From: JBFGJY01 sp041576975
Lineage (GTDB): Bacteria; Pseudomonadota; Gammaproteobacteria; UBA4575
Direction: 5' to 3'
Assembly: GCA_041576975.1 (NCBI GenBank)
Contig: JBFGJY010000013.1
Span: 1 to 49,697 of the forward strand
Length of the DNA: 49,697 nucleotides
The notes beneath the pieces were generated by a model that was not told the origin of the DNA, did no database searches, and worked only from the letters and a program-made list of their open reading frames with translations. Shown here one piece after another: positions 32,663 to 41,941 of this stretch (position 1 is the stretch's first letter; each line of letters starts with the position of its first letter). Both the position numbers and the translations under genes were made by a program.

Positions 32663-34516
32663 TCACAAAGAACTTTTTTGCTTTTGCACCAGTTTTAATT
32701 GTGATTTTTGTTGCTTATCAAACTCTTTCATCCATTGGTCAAAGAAGTGTGACTCTAAAGGCTGAGTGAAGAAATGCCCTTGGACTTCATTAATATCAGC
32801 TTTTTGCACAAGATCAAACTGCTCTTTTGTTTCAACACCTTCGGCCAATACGTTATTAGACAAACATGAGCCCAATTTGACGAGGCCAGTGAACACTTCA
32901 TAACAATCATTGTCATTTGCTATATCTTTAGTGAAATAGCGATCAATCTTAATTGTATCTAAACCAAGCGTTTTGATTGATTTCAATGAAGCTTGCCGTT
33001 CACCGAAACGATCTATAGCAGTAGATATATGTAAGCTTTTTAAAGAATCTACATTGGATTGCACTATACCATTGTTATCAATTGGCATGGCATCGGTAAT
33101 TTCCACTTCTAAACTTCCATGTGGCAAGTGTAACTCACTCAAATGCTTCTTCAACATGTTCTTACAGATACTCGACTCGAGCTCGCGTACAGATAAATTA
33201 ATATTAATTCTAAAATTATTTCCATAAATTCCTCGCCAATTCTTAAGTTGATTACAACTATTTTCTATTACCCAGGACCCAATCTTTATAATTAAATCTG
33301 ATTCACATGCCAACGGTATGAATCGATCTGGATCTACGATTTCACCATCGGAACGCCGCCAACGTAACAATGCCTCAGCACCAGTTACTTCCATATCTTG
33401 TACATTGATGATGGGTTGATACACTAAGAAAAACTCTTTTTGTTGCAGAGCCAACTCAATATCTGAAGCTAAAGCTAAACGTTTAGATGGTGATGTACCC
33501 ATATCTGCAATGTAGAAGGTATAACTTGGGCCACGCGTATGCTTAGCAAAATACATAGCGGTATCTGCATTGCGCAATAAACTATCTTCACTTTTTGCAT
33601 CATTAGGATAAATTGAAATACCTATACTAATGGACATCCTAAACTCTGTACCTTCGACCACAATGGGGTCATCTAATGACTCAATTAAACGTCTTGCAAT
33701 AATTTCTATGGCTTCTTGCTCTCCAATATGAGGAATTAATAAGGTGAACTCATCACCCCCCATACGTGCGATAGAATCAATATCTCGTAAACATTTTTTT
33801 AGTCGCAGCGCTGCTGCTTGAATTACCTTATCCCCTACCTGATGCCCAAAAGAGTCATTGACTTTTTTGAAATCATCTAAATCTACAAACATTACTACTA
33901 CTGCTTCTTTTTTACGTTCTGCTTCTGCAATTGCCCGCTGCAATCGATCAACAAACAGCGATCGATTGGGAAGACCTGTTAAATGATCATGAAAGGCAAG
34001 ATGTGTAAGTTGTTTTTCTAAAGCTCTACGTTCACTTATTTCTTGTTCTAACTTTGTTTCACGCGAAGCAATTTTTTGTACTTGTTTGGCTTTTTTATTT
34101 TCCAATAAGCCTTTAAGCAAATCATTTTCCCGTGACTGTTGAGCTAGAAACTGTTTTGCTTCATAAGTTTCAGGTACATGCTCAATTACAATTAGCATGC
34201 TATCGACTTGACGTAATGCTATAGCCTCAAATGGAAAACTATTCTCCGACGAGTCAACTTCGATCCAAATTGATGAAGCTAGGCGTTCTTGGCCACTTAA
34301 CCACATCTTTTGAACCTTTTCTTCAATGAACGATTGCAAAAAATTTGATGTGATTGCATTTACGCGCAGTTCACCTTCACCTAACTTGGCAATAAGCGGA
34401 AACCAATCTGGTTGAGGAGACAATAGCCAAATACTTTTATCTTGCTTTTGCTCCATTACAACAATGCCTAACCTACGATACAAGGATATTAGTGGTTGTA
34501 AAATTGTCGTTGTCAT
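32663..34516 (-). CDS. GGDEF-EAL protein with an altered EAL active site
   Basis: A 617-residue cyclic-di-GMP signalling protein. The N-terminal 120 residues may be a PAS-like sensor; a coiled coil (about 118-170) follows. The GGDEF domain (about 170-335) has intact GGDEF at 253-257, and an inhibitory-site Arg-x-x-Asp at 244-247, so it probably makes c-di-GMP. The EAL domain (about 350-600) keeps Glu381 (EALLR), Asn440, Glu472, Lys523, Glu559 and Gln579, but the metal-binding Asp-Asp pair is Asp502-Arg503, and the following GTGYSSL loop is GERQASL. Phosphodiesterase activity is therefore doubtful. No membrane segment is present. It is the last gene of a three-gene operon and starts 15 bp after the OmpA-type gene. 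Confidence 0.93.
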   Translation of the reverse strand: MTTTILQPLISLYRRLGIVVMEQKQDKSIWLLSPQPDWFPLIAKLGEGELRVNAITSNFLQSFIEEKVQKMWLSGQERLASSIWIEVDSSENSFPFEAIALRQVDSMLIVIEHVPETYEAKQFLAQQSRENDLLKGLLENKKAKQVQKIASRETKLEQEISERRALEKQLTHLAFHDHLTGLPNRSLFVDRLQRAIAEAERKKEAVVVMFVDLDDFKKVNDSFGHQVGDKVIQAAALRLKKCLRDIDSIARMGGDEFTLLIPHIGEQEAIEIIARRLIESLDDPIVVEGTEFRMSISIGISIYPNDAKSEDSLLRNADTAMYFAKHTRGPSYTFYIADMGTSPSKRLALASDIELALQQKEFFLVYQPIINVQDMEVTGAEALLRWRRSDGEIVDPDRFIPLACESDLIIKIGSWVIENSCNQLKNWRGIYGNNFRININLSVRELESSICKNMLKKHLSELHLPHGSLEVEITDAMPIDNNGIVQSNVDSLKSLHISTAIDRFGERQASLKSIKTLGLDTIKIDRYFTKDIANDNDCYEVFTGLVKLGSCLSNNVLAEGVETKEQFDLVQKADINEVQGHFFTQPLESHFFDQWMKEFDKQQKSQLKLVQKQKSSL

Positions 34517-34531
34517 ATGTTTAAAAAATTC

Positions 34532-36331
34532 TTAACGATAATTAGGATAGACTTCAAACACTACACAACGTTGGCTAGTGCACGGAATAACTTTAGTAAA
34601 CTCAGTCTGCTTAGAATAGACTCCCAAACCTTTGGCAATCATGGTTTCTTTGGCCAACCCATATTGCATCAGAGCATCCTGAACATTTCGCGCACGCAAC
34701 TCACTAAGCCGATAATTAGCCGACCTTCTACCAGTACCATCTGCAAATCCTAGGATTCCTATCTGTAGTTTGACGTTTTGCCTCTTCGCAAGCGTAAGTA
34801 AACTTTTAATCCAATTAGATACTTCTGACAATTTTCCATATTGATTAGACTCTACTTTATTTACAAATGGTGCGAATTCTAACACTACCGCTTCGATGGA
34901 ACCGATGAGCTGCTGCATTTCTTGCTCGATACTCCTACTCGATCGAAGATTGGTTTGATCAACCTCTTGAACTCCCCATATAAGAGGCAACTTTGTAGAT
35001 AATGCCTTAATCCAACTTGGCTCAGCTTCTCCGGATAAGATTAGCTTTCCATCTACATATTCTGTAATTACTGTCTGCGGAGGATCAATCATTGTCTTGA
35101 TGCGCTGCTTGACGATTTGAGCCTCACTAGAATAATACGATTGCCATTGCCATGCTATTGCCCGGTTAAAATCACTTAACGCACTGCTAATTTGTTCGGG
35201 CTCTCTGGATAAAGGATCACGCAAACCTTTCACCTGATAAGCCCCATCCTGTTTGGTATGATTTAGAATCACCAGTCCCGGTTCTGCTTGTAACTCCTGC
35301 ACAATATTATTCCACCTAGATTGTTCTAATTTGTGGTTTATAAACCATGCAACAGGCAGGCCTAAAAATAATATAAGTGCAGCGATTGCTGCCCAGGGTA
35401 TTGGTTTTTTGTTATCAATACTTAAACTATCTTGTTTATCTTTGCTTACTAAACATCTTCTTAATTGTGTGTAAGTGTCTGGGAAATGTTGTGAATCTCC
35501 ATCATATGCTTCTAATTGCATACCATATAAACGATGTAGTTCTTCCAGTTGCTCACGCATGGTTATCTGCAAATCAGGTGGCGTGATTCCACGTACTGCC
35601 GCAACTAAAATTGCATGTGGACCTACTTCTATTAATAAATTCAGTTGTCCAAATTTAATGGATTTAATGTTTTGCTGTTTATCCACCACAAAGGAATCTT
35701 TTACAAAATCAGTCACCGCAGTGAGCATGCCCGACACCATATCAGGGTCTTTCACAATTGCTCTTTCAGAAGACAAATGATTAATTAACAAGCTCGATTC
35801 ACGGTGAATCATAAAAACCTGTTCAACCTGGTAAAGCACAGTTTCAGATAGCATGACTTCAACAAAAGAGCGATTCGTACGGAACGCGTTGATGCGCCAT
35901 TTTATGGAACGAACGCTTAAGCTATTTTCCAGCAATTGATTGACTTGTTGCATCATGGAATTAAACATTTCTGCAACAGATTCTCTAATTGCTGGACCTA
36001 TTACAGGAAACAAGGCATTCGCCAAACGTTTAGGATCACGTTTTACAGAGACATGTATTGCCTCTTCAATAGAAGGGGCCAACGCATGAGTTAACGAGTT
36101 ATCTTGCTTAGCACGTAATGCAATAGCTTCTGAAATAACTTCTGAAATTTTTTGACTAGTATGAGAGTGGTCGGAAAATTCGCGCTGCAACTCTATTAAC
36201 GCATCGAATTCACTACCCAATAACAATTGGCGTAATTGAGTTAAATCACTCACATTATGTGATTGACTGAGTTTTGATTTTAGTTCGGTATCGCCGACAA
36301 TTTTTTTCTGCTGCAACATGACTCTCGCCAT
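34532..36331 (-). CDS. Inner-membrane protein with cytoplasmic regulatory half and periplasmic OmpA-like domain
   Basis: A 599-residue protein in two halves. The first 310 residues are helical and soluble, with a stretch DPDMVSGMLTAVTDFVKDSF (about 196-215) followed by LNLLIEVGPHAILVAAVRG, which resembles a roadblock/longin-like domain. One membrane span lies at about 311-331. The periplasmic half holds a BON-like repeat (about 415-455) and an OmpA-type domain (about 485-597) with GFADGTG, SELRARNVQDALMQYG. It begins 14 bp after the coiled-coil gene, and a GGDEF-EAL gene follows it by 15 bp. A scaffold that ties the wall to a cytoplasmic signal is my inference. Confidence 0.85.
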   Translation of the reverse strand: MARVMLQQKKIVGDTELKSKLSQSHNVSDLTQLRQLLLGSEFDALIELQREFSDHSHTSQKISEVISEAIALRAKQDNSLTHALAPSIEEAIHVSVKRDPKRLANALFPVIGPAIRESVAEMFNSMMQQVNQLLENSLSVRSIKWRINAFRTNRSFVEVMLSETVLYQVEQVFMIHRESSLLINHLSSERAIVKDPDMVSGMLTAVTDFVKDSFVVDKQQNIKSIKFGQLNLLIEVGPHAILVAAVRGITPPDLQITMREQLEELHRLYGMQLEAYDGDSQHFPDTYTQLRRCLVSKDKQDSLSIDNKKPIPWAAIAALILFLGLPVAWFINHKLEQSRWNNIVQELQAEPGLVILNHTKQDGAYQVKGLRDPLSREPEQISSALSDFNRAIAWQWQSYYSSEAQIVKQRIKTMIDPPQTVITEYVDGKLILSGEAEPSWIKALSTKLPLIWGVQEVDQTNLRSSRSIEQEMQQLIGSIEAVVLEFAPFVNKVESNQYGKLSEVSNWIKSLLTLAKRQNVKLQIGILGFADGTGRRSANYRLSELRARNVQDALMQYGLAKETMIAKGLGVYSKQTEFTKVIPCTSQRCVVFEVYPNYR

Positions 36332-36345
36332 TTGCGAAGTTGAAA

Positions 36346-36900
36346 TTACTTCGCTTGCGAGCCTCCCAGCTCATCAGCAAATTTACTAAAAAATTTAGCA
36401 AGCGTTTTTCTATCTACTTTACTATTTTGCAGAGAATCAGCCACGTTATTTAACTGACGTACCGAATCTTGATGTTGTTCATTCAGCGCATCGTCAATTC
36501 GTTTCGTCTCTAACTCTATTTTTGTGACGATATCCGAATTAATGGTAGCGAGTGCGGAATTGAGCTGTTCGTTTTGTGTAGCACGATCCATCTCTTCAGA
36601 ATTAATACGTTTTTGTAATTGATCAAAATTTTGCTCAATTTGTTGTTTTAGCTCATTTGCTGATGATTTCATCTCATTTCGTAAAGTAGAAATATTCTTT
36701 TCTAAACTTTTATCTAAAGATTGGCATTGTTCACGCAAAGCGGCGACCTGCTCACCAAACAGCATATCGCGAATTTGATCTAACTTACTTAGGTCGTTGA
36801 CCAATTGTTCGTCAGAAGATTTGCCATTATTTGGAGTAGTTTTCGGAGCATTGGCTTTCGCGTGCTTTTGCTCATTCGTAGAAGTTTTAGCGGTACTCAT
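36346..36900 (-). CDS. Cytoplasmic coiled-coil protein, operon with the OmpA-type and GGDEF-EAL genes
   Basis: 184 residues. A Lys/Thr/Asn-rich, disordered N-terminus is followed by the conserved-looking segment LSKLDQIRDMLFGEQ (about 38-52), then about 100 residues of heptad-rich coiled coil, and a C-terminal DRKTLAKFFSKFADELGG. There is no signal or membrane span. It is the first gene of the operon, with 14 bp to the next. Its partner gene encodes a membrane protein with a large cytoplasmic half, which is the likely binding partner. Function is unknown. Confidence 0.8.
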   Translation of the reverse strand: MSTAKTSTNEQKHAKANAPKTTPNNGKSSDEQLVNDLSKLDQIRDMLFGEQVAALREQCQSLDKSLEKNISTLRNEMKSSANELKQQIEQNFDQLQKRINSEEMDRATQNEQLNSALATINSDIVTKIELETKRIDDALNEQHQDSVRQLNNVADSLQNSKVDRKTLAKFFSKFADELGGSQAK

Positions 36901-37237
36901 GTTTTTTACCTTGACATACTCACTATTAGAATAAATTCAGCTTATCTGCTTAGATCAAAAAAATACTACCTAGTATCTACAAGCATATTCAACCCGTAGA
37001 ATTTCACTATTTTACACTTAAAATGAATTTGCGACCTCTACCATTTAATATTTTGTGTGCATGAATACCCATAAATTAGGCTTAATCTCTGATTTTCGAT
37101 TGAATAGCTTAATCTACATCAACCCATCCATCGTTTTGTTATGACGTACGATCCTCAAGCTAGTGGTGACCATATAGCAACCACTCTTAAAATTAGGCCC
37201 GCGATCCAATTACCCATACATACATAAGGAGATATCA
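36901..37237. other. Divergent promoter region, no gene seen
   Basis: 337 bp between the coiled-coil operon (minus) and the next plus-strand gene. I see no open frame of note. A TTGAAT with TAGTAT at 18-bp spacing on the minus strand (about 36960-36995) could drive the operon, but the match is weak. An AGGAGA ribosome binding site precedes the GTG at 37238. Confidence 0.4.
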
Positions 37238-37936
37238 GTGGGCCAAACGTCACCAACGCACACAGATGAATACCCAGACCTGTGGGGGTTGACCGCAAAT
37301 GAAGTAGCCAATCGCAAATCAACGGCAATACTCAGTCTACAGGAATACCACATAGACCAGGACCAGGACGCTCAATGTGAAGTGCGTAGTATTGAAAACG
37401 TGGCATTTTATCCACTTCACCTATTGCTAAATAATTTAGCCCCATTCAACCATTCTGTGAAAGTAGACAATGCAACTCCAAAAGCTTTCGTTTCTGTTTT
37501 TGAGAACTCCATAAAGCTTTATCAGCTATATACCTTCTACGTATTTGCAATAAGCGAATTAGGCAGTGTGCATGGGGAAAAAATATTAGAAGTGCAAAGT
37601 AATCACCTAGATAAATGGTTGGGGACCCAACAAGGTGATGCGTTATCTGCTCGCTTTGATGATATCTCTAATGCAGCAAAACTACATGCACAGCGCCACA
37701 GTTCAAAATATGAATATGTTGCACTTGACATACCAGTTGAAAATACTATCGCTAAAACCTTTTTATTGAGCAATCGAGAATCGCCTTTATATGTAGACGC
37801 TAACAAACGCACTAATCCAAGCGAAATTAACTTTCGTGGTATGGATCTCGCCCTAGCAGAGTATTTAGGTCAAGCAAAAGATTTAGCCTTACAAGTCTAT
37901 GCGCGTTATTTCAGTATCGTAATCGTTAAAGTTTGA
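37238..37936 (+). CDS. Unknown protein with GTG start and strong ribosome binding site
   Basis: 232-residue soluble protein with no recognised domain. The GTG is preceded by AGGAGA at a good distance, so this start is well supported. Visible features are an acidic N-terminus (HTDEYPDLWGLTANEVANRK), a helical middle, and a Tyr-rich C-terminal helix (AEYLGQAKDLALQVYARYF). There is no signal peptide or membrane span. It stands alone, divergent from the coiled-coil operon and 168 bp before the next plus-strand gene. Confidence 0.7.
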   Translation: MGQTSPTHTDEYPDLWGLTANEVANRKSTAILSLQEYHIDQDQDAQCEVRSIENVAFYPLHLLLNNLAPFNHSVKVDNATPKAFVSVFENSIKLYQLYTFYVFAISELGSVHGEKILEVQSNHLDKWLGTQQGDALSARFDDISNAAKLHAQRHSSKYEYVALDIPVENTIAKTFLLSNRESPLYVDANKRTNPSEINFRGMDLALAEYLGQAKDLALQVYARYFSIVIVKV

Positions 37937-38104
37937 GCCACTATAAATACCAAATCTGGATAAGTGGTAATTAATGACAGATGACTTGTTTATGCAAACG
38001 ATTGAATCTATAGCGGAATTCCAGCAACAATATTAACATACGTCTCTGTTGTGTCACAAAGAGTCTAAAGATACAAGGAAGTAACTTTTACAAAAGGATG
38101 CTCG

Positions 38105-38449
38105 ATGAAGGAATTTATAATCGATGCGTGCAAATGGTATATTTATGAAGATATGGATACTGCTTCACAAATGGATGCCATTAAAAAATTTAAATCTAGA
38201 TATCAGCCACTTCTTGGTTTTTTGATAGAAAGCAAGTTATTTAAACAAAAACTACCAAAAAGAATTGAAGACTGGCAAAGTTTTGAAATGAAACTCTCAG
38301 ATTTTACTGACGATGGGCTTGAGTTAGTTATGTGTTGCCATGATCGTTGGTTAGATTGTATTGATAAAGGAGTTAGTCCAGAAAATATCAATTTATGGAA
38401 AAAACAGTTGTCTAAACTACGGCGAGATTCACACGAAAATCTCCACTAG
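38105..38449 (+). CDS. Small unknown protein
   Basis: 114-residue soluble protein rich in charged and aromatic residues, with no family I recognise. It begins Met-Lys-Glu-Phe-Ile-Ile-Asp-Ala-Cys-Lys-Trp-Tyr and ends in a basic helix. It has two cysteines close together (Cys-Cys-His-Asp). The start has a moderate AAGGAT-like ribosome binding site. It converges with the DUF5658-like gene at 38460-38987. Confidence 0.6.
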   Translation: MKEFIIDACKWYIYEDMDTASQMDAIKKFKSRYQPLLGFLIESKLFKQKLPKRIEDWQSFEMKLSDFTDDGLELVMCCHDRWLDCIDKGVSPENINLWKKQLSKLRRDSHENLH

Positions 38450-38459
38450 CAGAAGCACG

Positions 38460-38987
38460 CTAGAGAGCTGGCATATCAAGAGTGAATAGATAAAACTGGT
38501 ATGTAACTAAACCTAAATAAATAAATACTGCTGAAATCAATATTATATCAACACGTATAATGTTGAATAATTTAATGCGGTTATGCGCGACCAAAACAAT
38601 AATACATAATGCAGTAACTGCAATTTTTACCCCAATAAAATATTTTGTTCCTTGTTTCAATAGCTCATCCATGATTGGGTTAAGTTCAACTGCACCAAAA
38701 GATAATAATCTCATTGTCATTGCAGCATCCAAGCAGGAAAGCAAAAGCAAACATATCGATAAAACCAATAATTTAACGTCATACCAATCGGTGTAATGAC
38801 TTAAATAATTTTCGGCGCGTCGTGGGCCACGACGTCGTGCATGAAACAGGCCATAGATAAACCCTTTTAGTGAAGGTCTTCGACGATCAAGGCGATCACG
38901 ACGCTCAAGTGCAAGCTGAGCATCCTTGGCATCTTCTGTTTGTTCGTAGTATTTCAATTTATTACCAACTCCACTGTTCGCCTTCAT
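38460..38987 (-). CDS. DUF5658-like integral membrane protein
   Basis: 175 residues. A basic, charged cytoplasmic N-terminus of about 70 residues (RRDRLDRRRPSLKG) is followed by three hydrophobic spans. The first two enclose the family phrase CLDAAMTMRLLSFGAVELNP, in which Asp, Glu-Leu-Asn-Pro and the following Met are conserved, and a third span closes the protein. The DUF5658 assignment is from memory of that phrase. The function is not known. Confidence 0.7.
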   Translation of the reverse strand: MKANSGVGNKLKYYEQTEDAKDAQLALERRDRLDRRRPSLKGFIYGLFHARRRGPRRAENYLSHYTDWYDVKLLVLSICLLLLSCLDAAMTMRLLSFGAVELNPIMDELLKQGTKYFIGVKIAVTALCIIVLVAHNRIKLFNIIRVDIILISAVFIYLGLVTYQFYLFTLDMPAL

Positions 38988-39167
38988 CCAGCAAGGCTTC
39001 GTCTTAAAAGACAGAAACTAGTATAGTTACGAAATTCCTCTGTGGGATCAATTGAATTGCGTCACATTTCAAATAAATTCCTCATATTTTAATGGGAATT
39101 TGAATACGACGGCCTGAATTTCAACCTTTATAGGTCCATCACATATACAAGGCTTCAATTCTATCTA

Positions 39168-40829
39168 TTACTCATCTCGCAAAGCTCGACGTAAGATTTT
39201 ACCGACATTTGTCTTCGGTAATTCCTCACGAAACTCAATATGTTTTGGCCATTTATAACGCGTCAAACGATCCTTACAGTGTTCTAAAACATCTTCTTTA
39301 GTTAATGCAGGATCTTTCTTTACGACAAATAGCTTTACTACTTCACCGGATTCGGCATCATCTATGCCAACCGCAGCGACTTCCAACACTCCGGGATGCG
39401 AAGCTACTACATTTTCGACCTCATTTGGATATACATTAAAACCAGATACTAAAATCATATCTTTTTTACGATCAACAATCCTTACAAAGCCTTGTTCGTT
39501 AACCATAGCAACATCACCGGTACGCAACCAACCGTCTTCACTTAAGGCATCTTTAGTTTCTTCAGGCCGGTTCCAATATCCCTGCATAACCTGTGGCCCT
39601 CGTACACAAAGCTCTCCGGCTTCTTCAATACCAAGGTGATTGCCATTATCATCTTGTATAGAAATTTCGGTATTCGGAATCGGCAACCCAATAGTGCCGT
39701 TATATTTTTCTAAATCAAGTGGATTGACTGTTACTGCAGGTGAAGCCTCCGTTAAACCATAGGCTTCGGCTAATACACAACCGGTGACTTGCTGCCACTC
39801 TTCCGCAACGGACTCTTGAACAGCCATGCCACCACCTAAAGTGACTTTGAGATGAGAAAAATCTAAATCGGTAAAACCATCAGTATGTAATAAACCATTA
39901 AAGAGTGTATTTACACCTGTTATGACAGAAAATTTAACTTTACTTAATTCTTTCACAAAGCCTTTCATATCCCGAGGGTTGGTGATTAAGTAATTCAAAC
40001 CTCCGATACGGGTAAACATAAAACAGTTCGCGGTTAAAGAAAAGATGTGATACAGCGGTAAAGCAGTGATTACAATTTCTTTACTCTCTTCAAAGAATTG
40101 CTTTGACCACGCCTCTACCTGGGCGACATTTGCCAGCAGGTTACCATGAGTCAGCATGGCACCTTTTGCCAAGCCTGTTGTACCTCCCGTATATTGCAAA
40201 AACGCAAGATCATCTTTAGTAAGATCTGGTTTAACAAGTTGTCTTTGCTGACCAACAGCAAGCACTTCATTAAAGGGAATGACATTATCTAATTTATATT
40301 TTGGGATTTTATGTTGAACATATTTCAACACAAAATTAACGATTGCAGATTTTGGAAAGCCGAGCATATCTCCCACACGCGTAAGGATTACATGCTCTAC
40401 TGGGCTATCCTCTACGACTTCAGCCAAAACATCGGCGAAGTTTTCTAAAATTACAATTGCTTTAGCACCGGAGTCTTTTAGATACTGTCCTAGTTCATGT
40501 GAGGTATATAAAGGATTGACATTGACCGCCACCAATCCTGCACGCAGGACTCCAAACATTGCAACAGGAAACTGTAAAAGATTCGGCAACATTATAGCCA
40601 CACGTTCGCCTTTCTTAAGACCTAATTCTGCTTGCAAATACGCTGCAAAGTTATAGCTTTCTATATTTAGCTCAGAAAAACTTAGGCTTGCACCCATGTT
40701 CGCAAAAGCTGGGAGATGACTAAAGCGCTCAGCACATTCATCAAACATATGTGCTAAAGATTTATACCGATCTAACTCCACATGTTCAGGGATACCTTGT
40801 GGATAGCTTTTCAGCCAGACTTTTTCCAT
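39168..40829 (-). CDS. fadD: Long-chain-fatty-acid-CoA ligase FadD
   Basis: Activates free fatty acids to acyl-CoA for beta-oxidation and for uptake. The ATG at 40829 (Met-Glu-Lys-Val-Trp-Leu) matches the E. coli start; another lies two codons upstream. The AMP-binding motif YTGGTTGLAKGAML is at about 213-226, and GYGLTEASP-like (AYGLTEASP), TGD and the C-terminal GFNVYPNEVE and NVGKILRR are all present. Length is 553. It lies 23 bp after alr at the distal end of the ribosomal-protein operon, which is not its usual neighbourhood. Confidence 0.95.
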   Translation of the reverse strand: MEKVWLKSYPQGIPEHVELDRYKSLAHMFDECAERFSHLPAFANMGASLSFSELNIESYNFAAYLQAELGLKKGERVAIMLPNLLQFPVAMFGVLRAGLVAVNVNPLYTSHELGQYLKDSGAKAIVILENFADVLAEVVEDSPVEHVILTRVGDMLGFPKSAIVNFVLKYVQHKIPKYKLDNVIPFNEVLAVGQQRQLVKPDLTKDDLAFLQYTGGTTGLAKGAMLTHGNLLANVAQVEAWSKQFFEESKEIVITALPLYHIFSLTANCFMFTRIGGLNYLITNPRDMKGFVKELSKVKFSVITGVNTLFNGLLHTDGFTDLDFSHLKVTLGGGMAVQESVAEEWQQVTGCVLAEAYGLTEASPAVTVNPLDLEKYNGTIGLPIPNTEISIQDDNGNHLGIEEAGELCVRGPQVMQGYWNRPEETKDALSEDGWLRTGDVAMVNEQGFVRIVDRKKDMILVSGFNVYPNEVENVVASHPGVLEVAAVGIDDAESGEVVKLFVVKKDPALTKEDVLEHCKDRLTRYKWPKHIEFREELPKTNVGKILRRALRDE

Positions 40830-40858
40830 GCACACCGCCTAGGTAGATGTATGTATTT

Positions 40859-41941
40859 TTACTCTATATATTTTCTATGCACGGCATTGCCAGCAGCACA
40901 CAATAACTCATAACTTATAGTTTCAGCATTCTTTGCAATCTGTGCCACGGGGATCTCATATCCCCAAAGCTCCACCTCATCACCTACTCGAGCATTTACG
41001 GCGCCTAAATCTACCGTTACCATATCCATCGATACCCGCCCCACTAATGGTACCTGCCTTCCATGTATAGATAACTTTGGTGCACGAGAAAGATGCCGAG
41101 GATATCCATCTGCATAACCTGCTGCTACGATTCCTATGACCATATCATGCGGACAACAATATTCGCCACCGTAACCAATTCTTGCTCCTTTTTGACATTT
41201 CTTTAGAGAGATGATTGGAGCACGCAGGCTCATTACGGGGTACAACTCAACTTGTGTGGATGTTGCAGCATCATCATTGAGTGGATTCACACCATAGAGC
41301 ATAAGACCCGGACGTACCCAATCGCGATGACAATCAGGCCAAGCAAGAATACCCGCAGAATTGGCAATACTTTGACTATAGTGTTGACCATTCAAAATCT
41401 GATCAAACAAATCGAGTTGCTGTCTTGTGGCTGGATTATTAAGTTCATCCGCACAGGCCAAGTGAGTCATCACACTCACCTTTGACTTAAGTGGTAATAT
41501 CGATTTTATCTGTGCAATTATTTGTTTAAATTGCGAAGGGTCAAACCCGAGTCGGTGCATACCCGTATCAAGTTTCACATACACATTCAAGGCATGTGTA
41601 TGTGAAATACTTTGTAAAATCTTCAGCTGCTCTGCATGATGAATTACAACTTGAACATTATGCGTAACCGCTATTTGTAGTTCTTCAACCGAACTAAATC
41701 CCTGCAGCGCTAAAATTGGTTTTACAATTCCATGCTCGCGTAGCTCTAATGCTTCATTTACATAAGCTACAGCAAATGCATCTACATCTATCAAGTGTTT
41801 ACAAACTTTCAGCATGCCATGCCCATAGGCATCGGCTTTAACCACAGCCATCACTCTGGAGTGGTTCACAATCTTTCTTATACTAGTAAGATTTTTTTTG
41901 AGATGAGAAAGGTTGATTAGCGCGTATGCCGCACGCCTCAT
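40859..41941 (-). CDS. alr: Alanine racemase
   Basis: PLP enzyme that makes D-alanine for the cell wall. The PLP lysine is Lys35 (AVVKADAYGHG), and the second catalytic base is Tyr257 (RIGYGGEY). Length is 360. The start codon overlaps the dnaB stop by 4 bp, so the two are translationally coupled. Gene order dnaB-alr is also found in Pseudomonas and E. coli. Confidence 0.97.
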   Translation of the reverse strand: MRRAAYALINLSHLKKNLTSIRKIVNHSRVMAVVKADAYGHGMLKVCKHLIDVDAFAVAYVNEALELREHGIVKPILALQGFSSVEELQIAVTHNVQVVIHHAEQLKILQSISHTHALNVYVKLDTGMHRLGFDPSQFKQIIAQIKSILPLKSKVSVMTHLACADELNNPATRQQLDLFDQILNGQHYSQSIANSAGILAWPDCHRDWVRPGLMLYGVNPLNDDAATSTQVELYPVMSLRAPIISLKKCQKGARIGYGGEYCCPHDMVIGIVAAGYADGYPRHLSRAPKLSIHGRQVPLVGRVSMDMVTVDLGAVNARVGDEVELWGYEIPVAQIAKNAETISYELLCAAGNAVHRKYIE

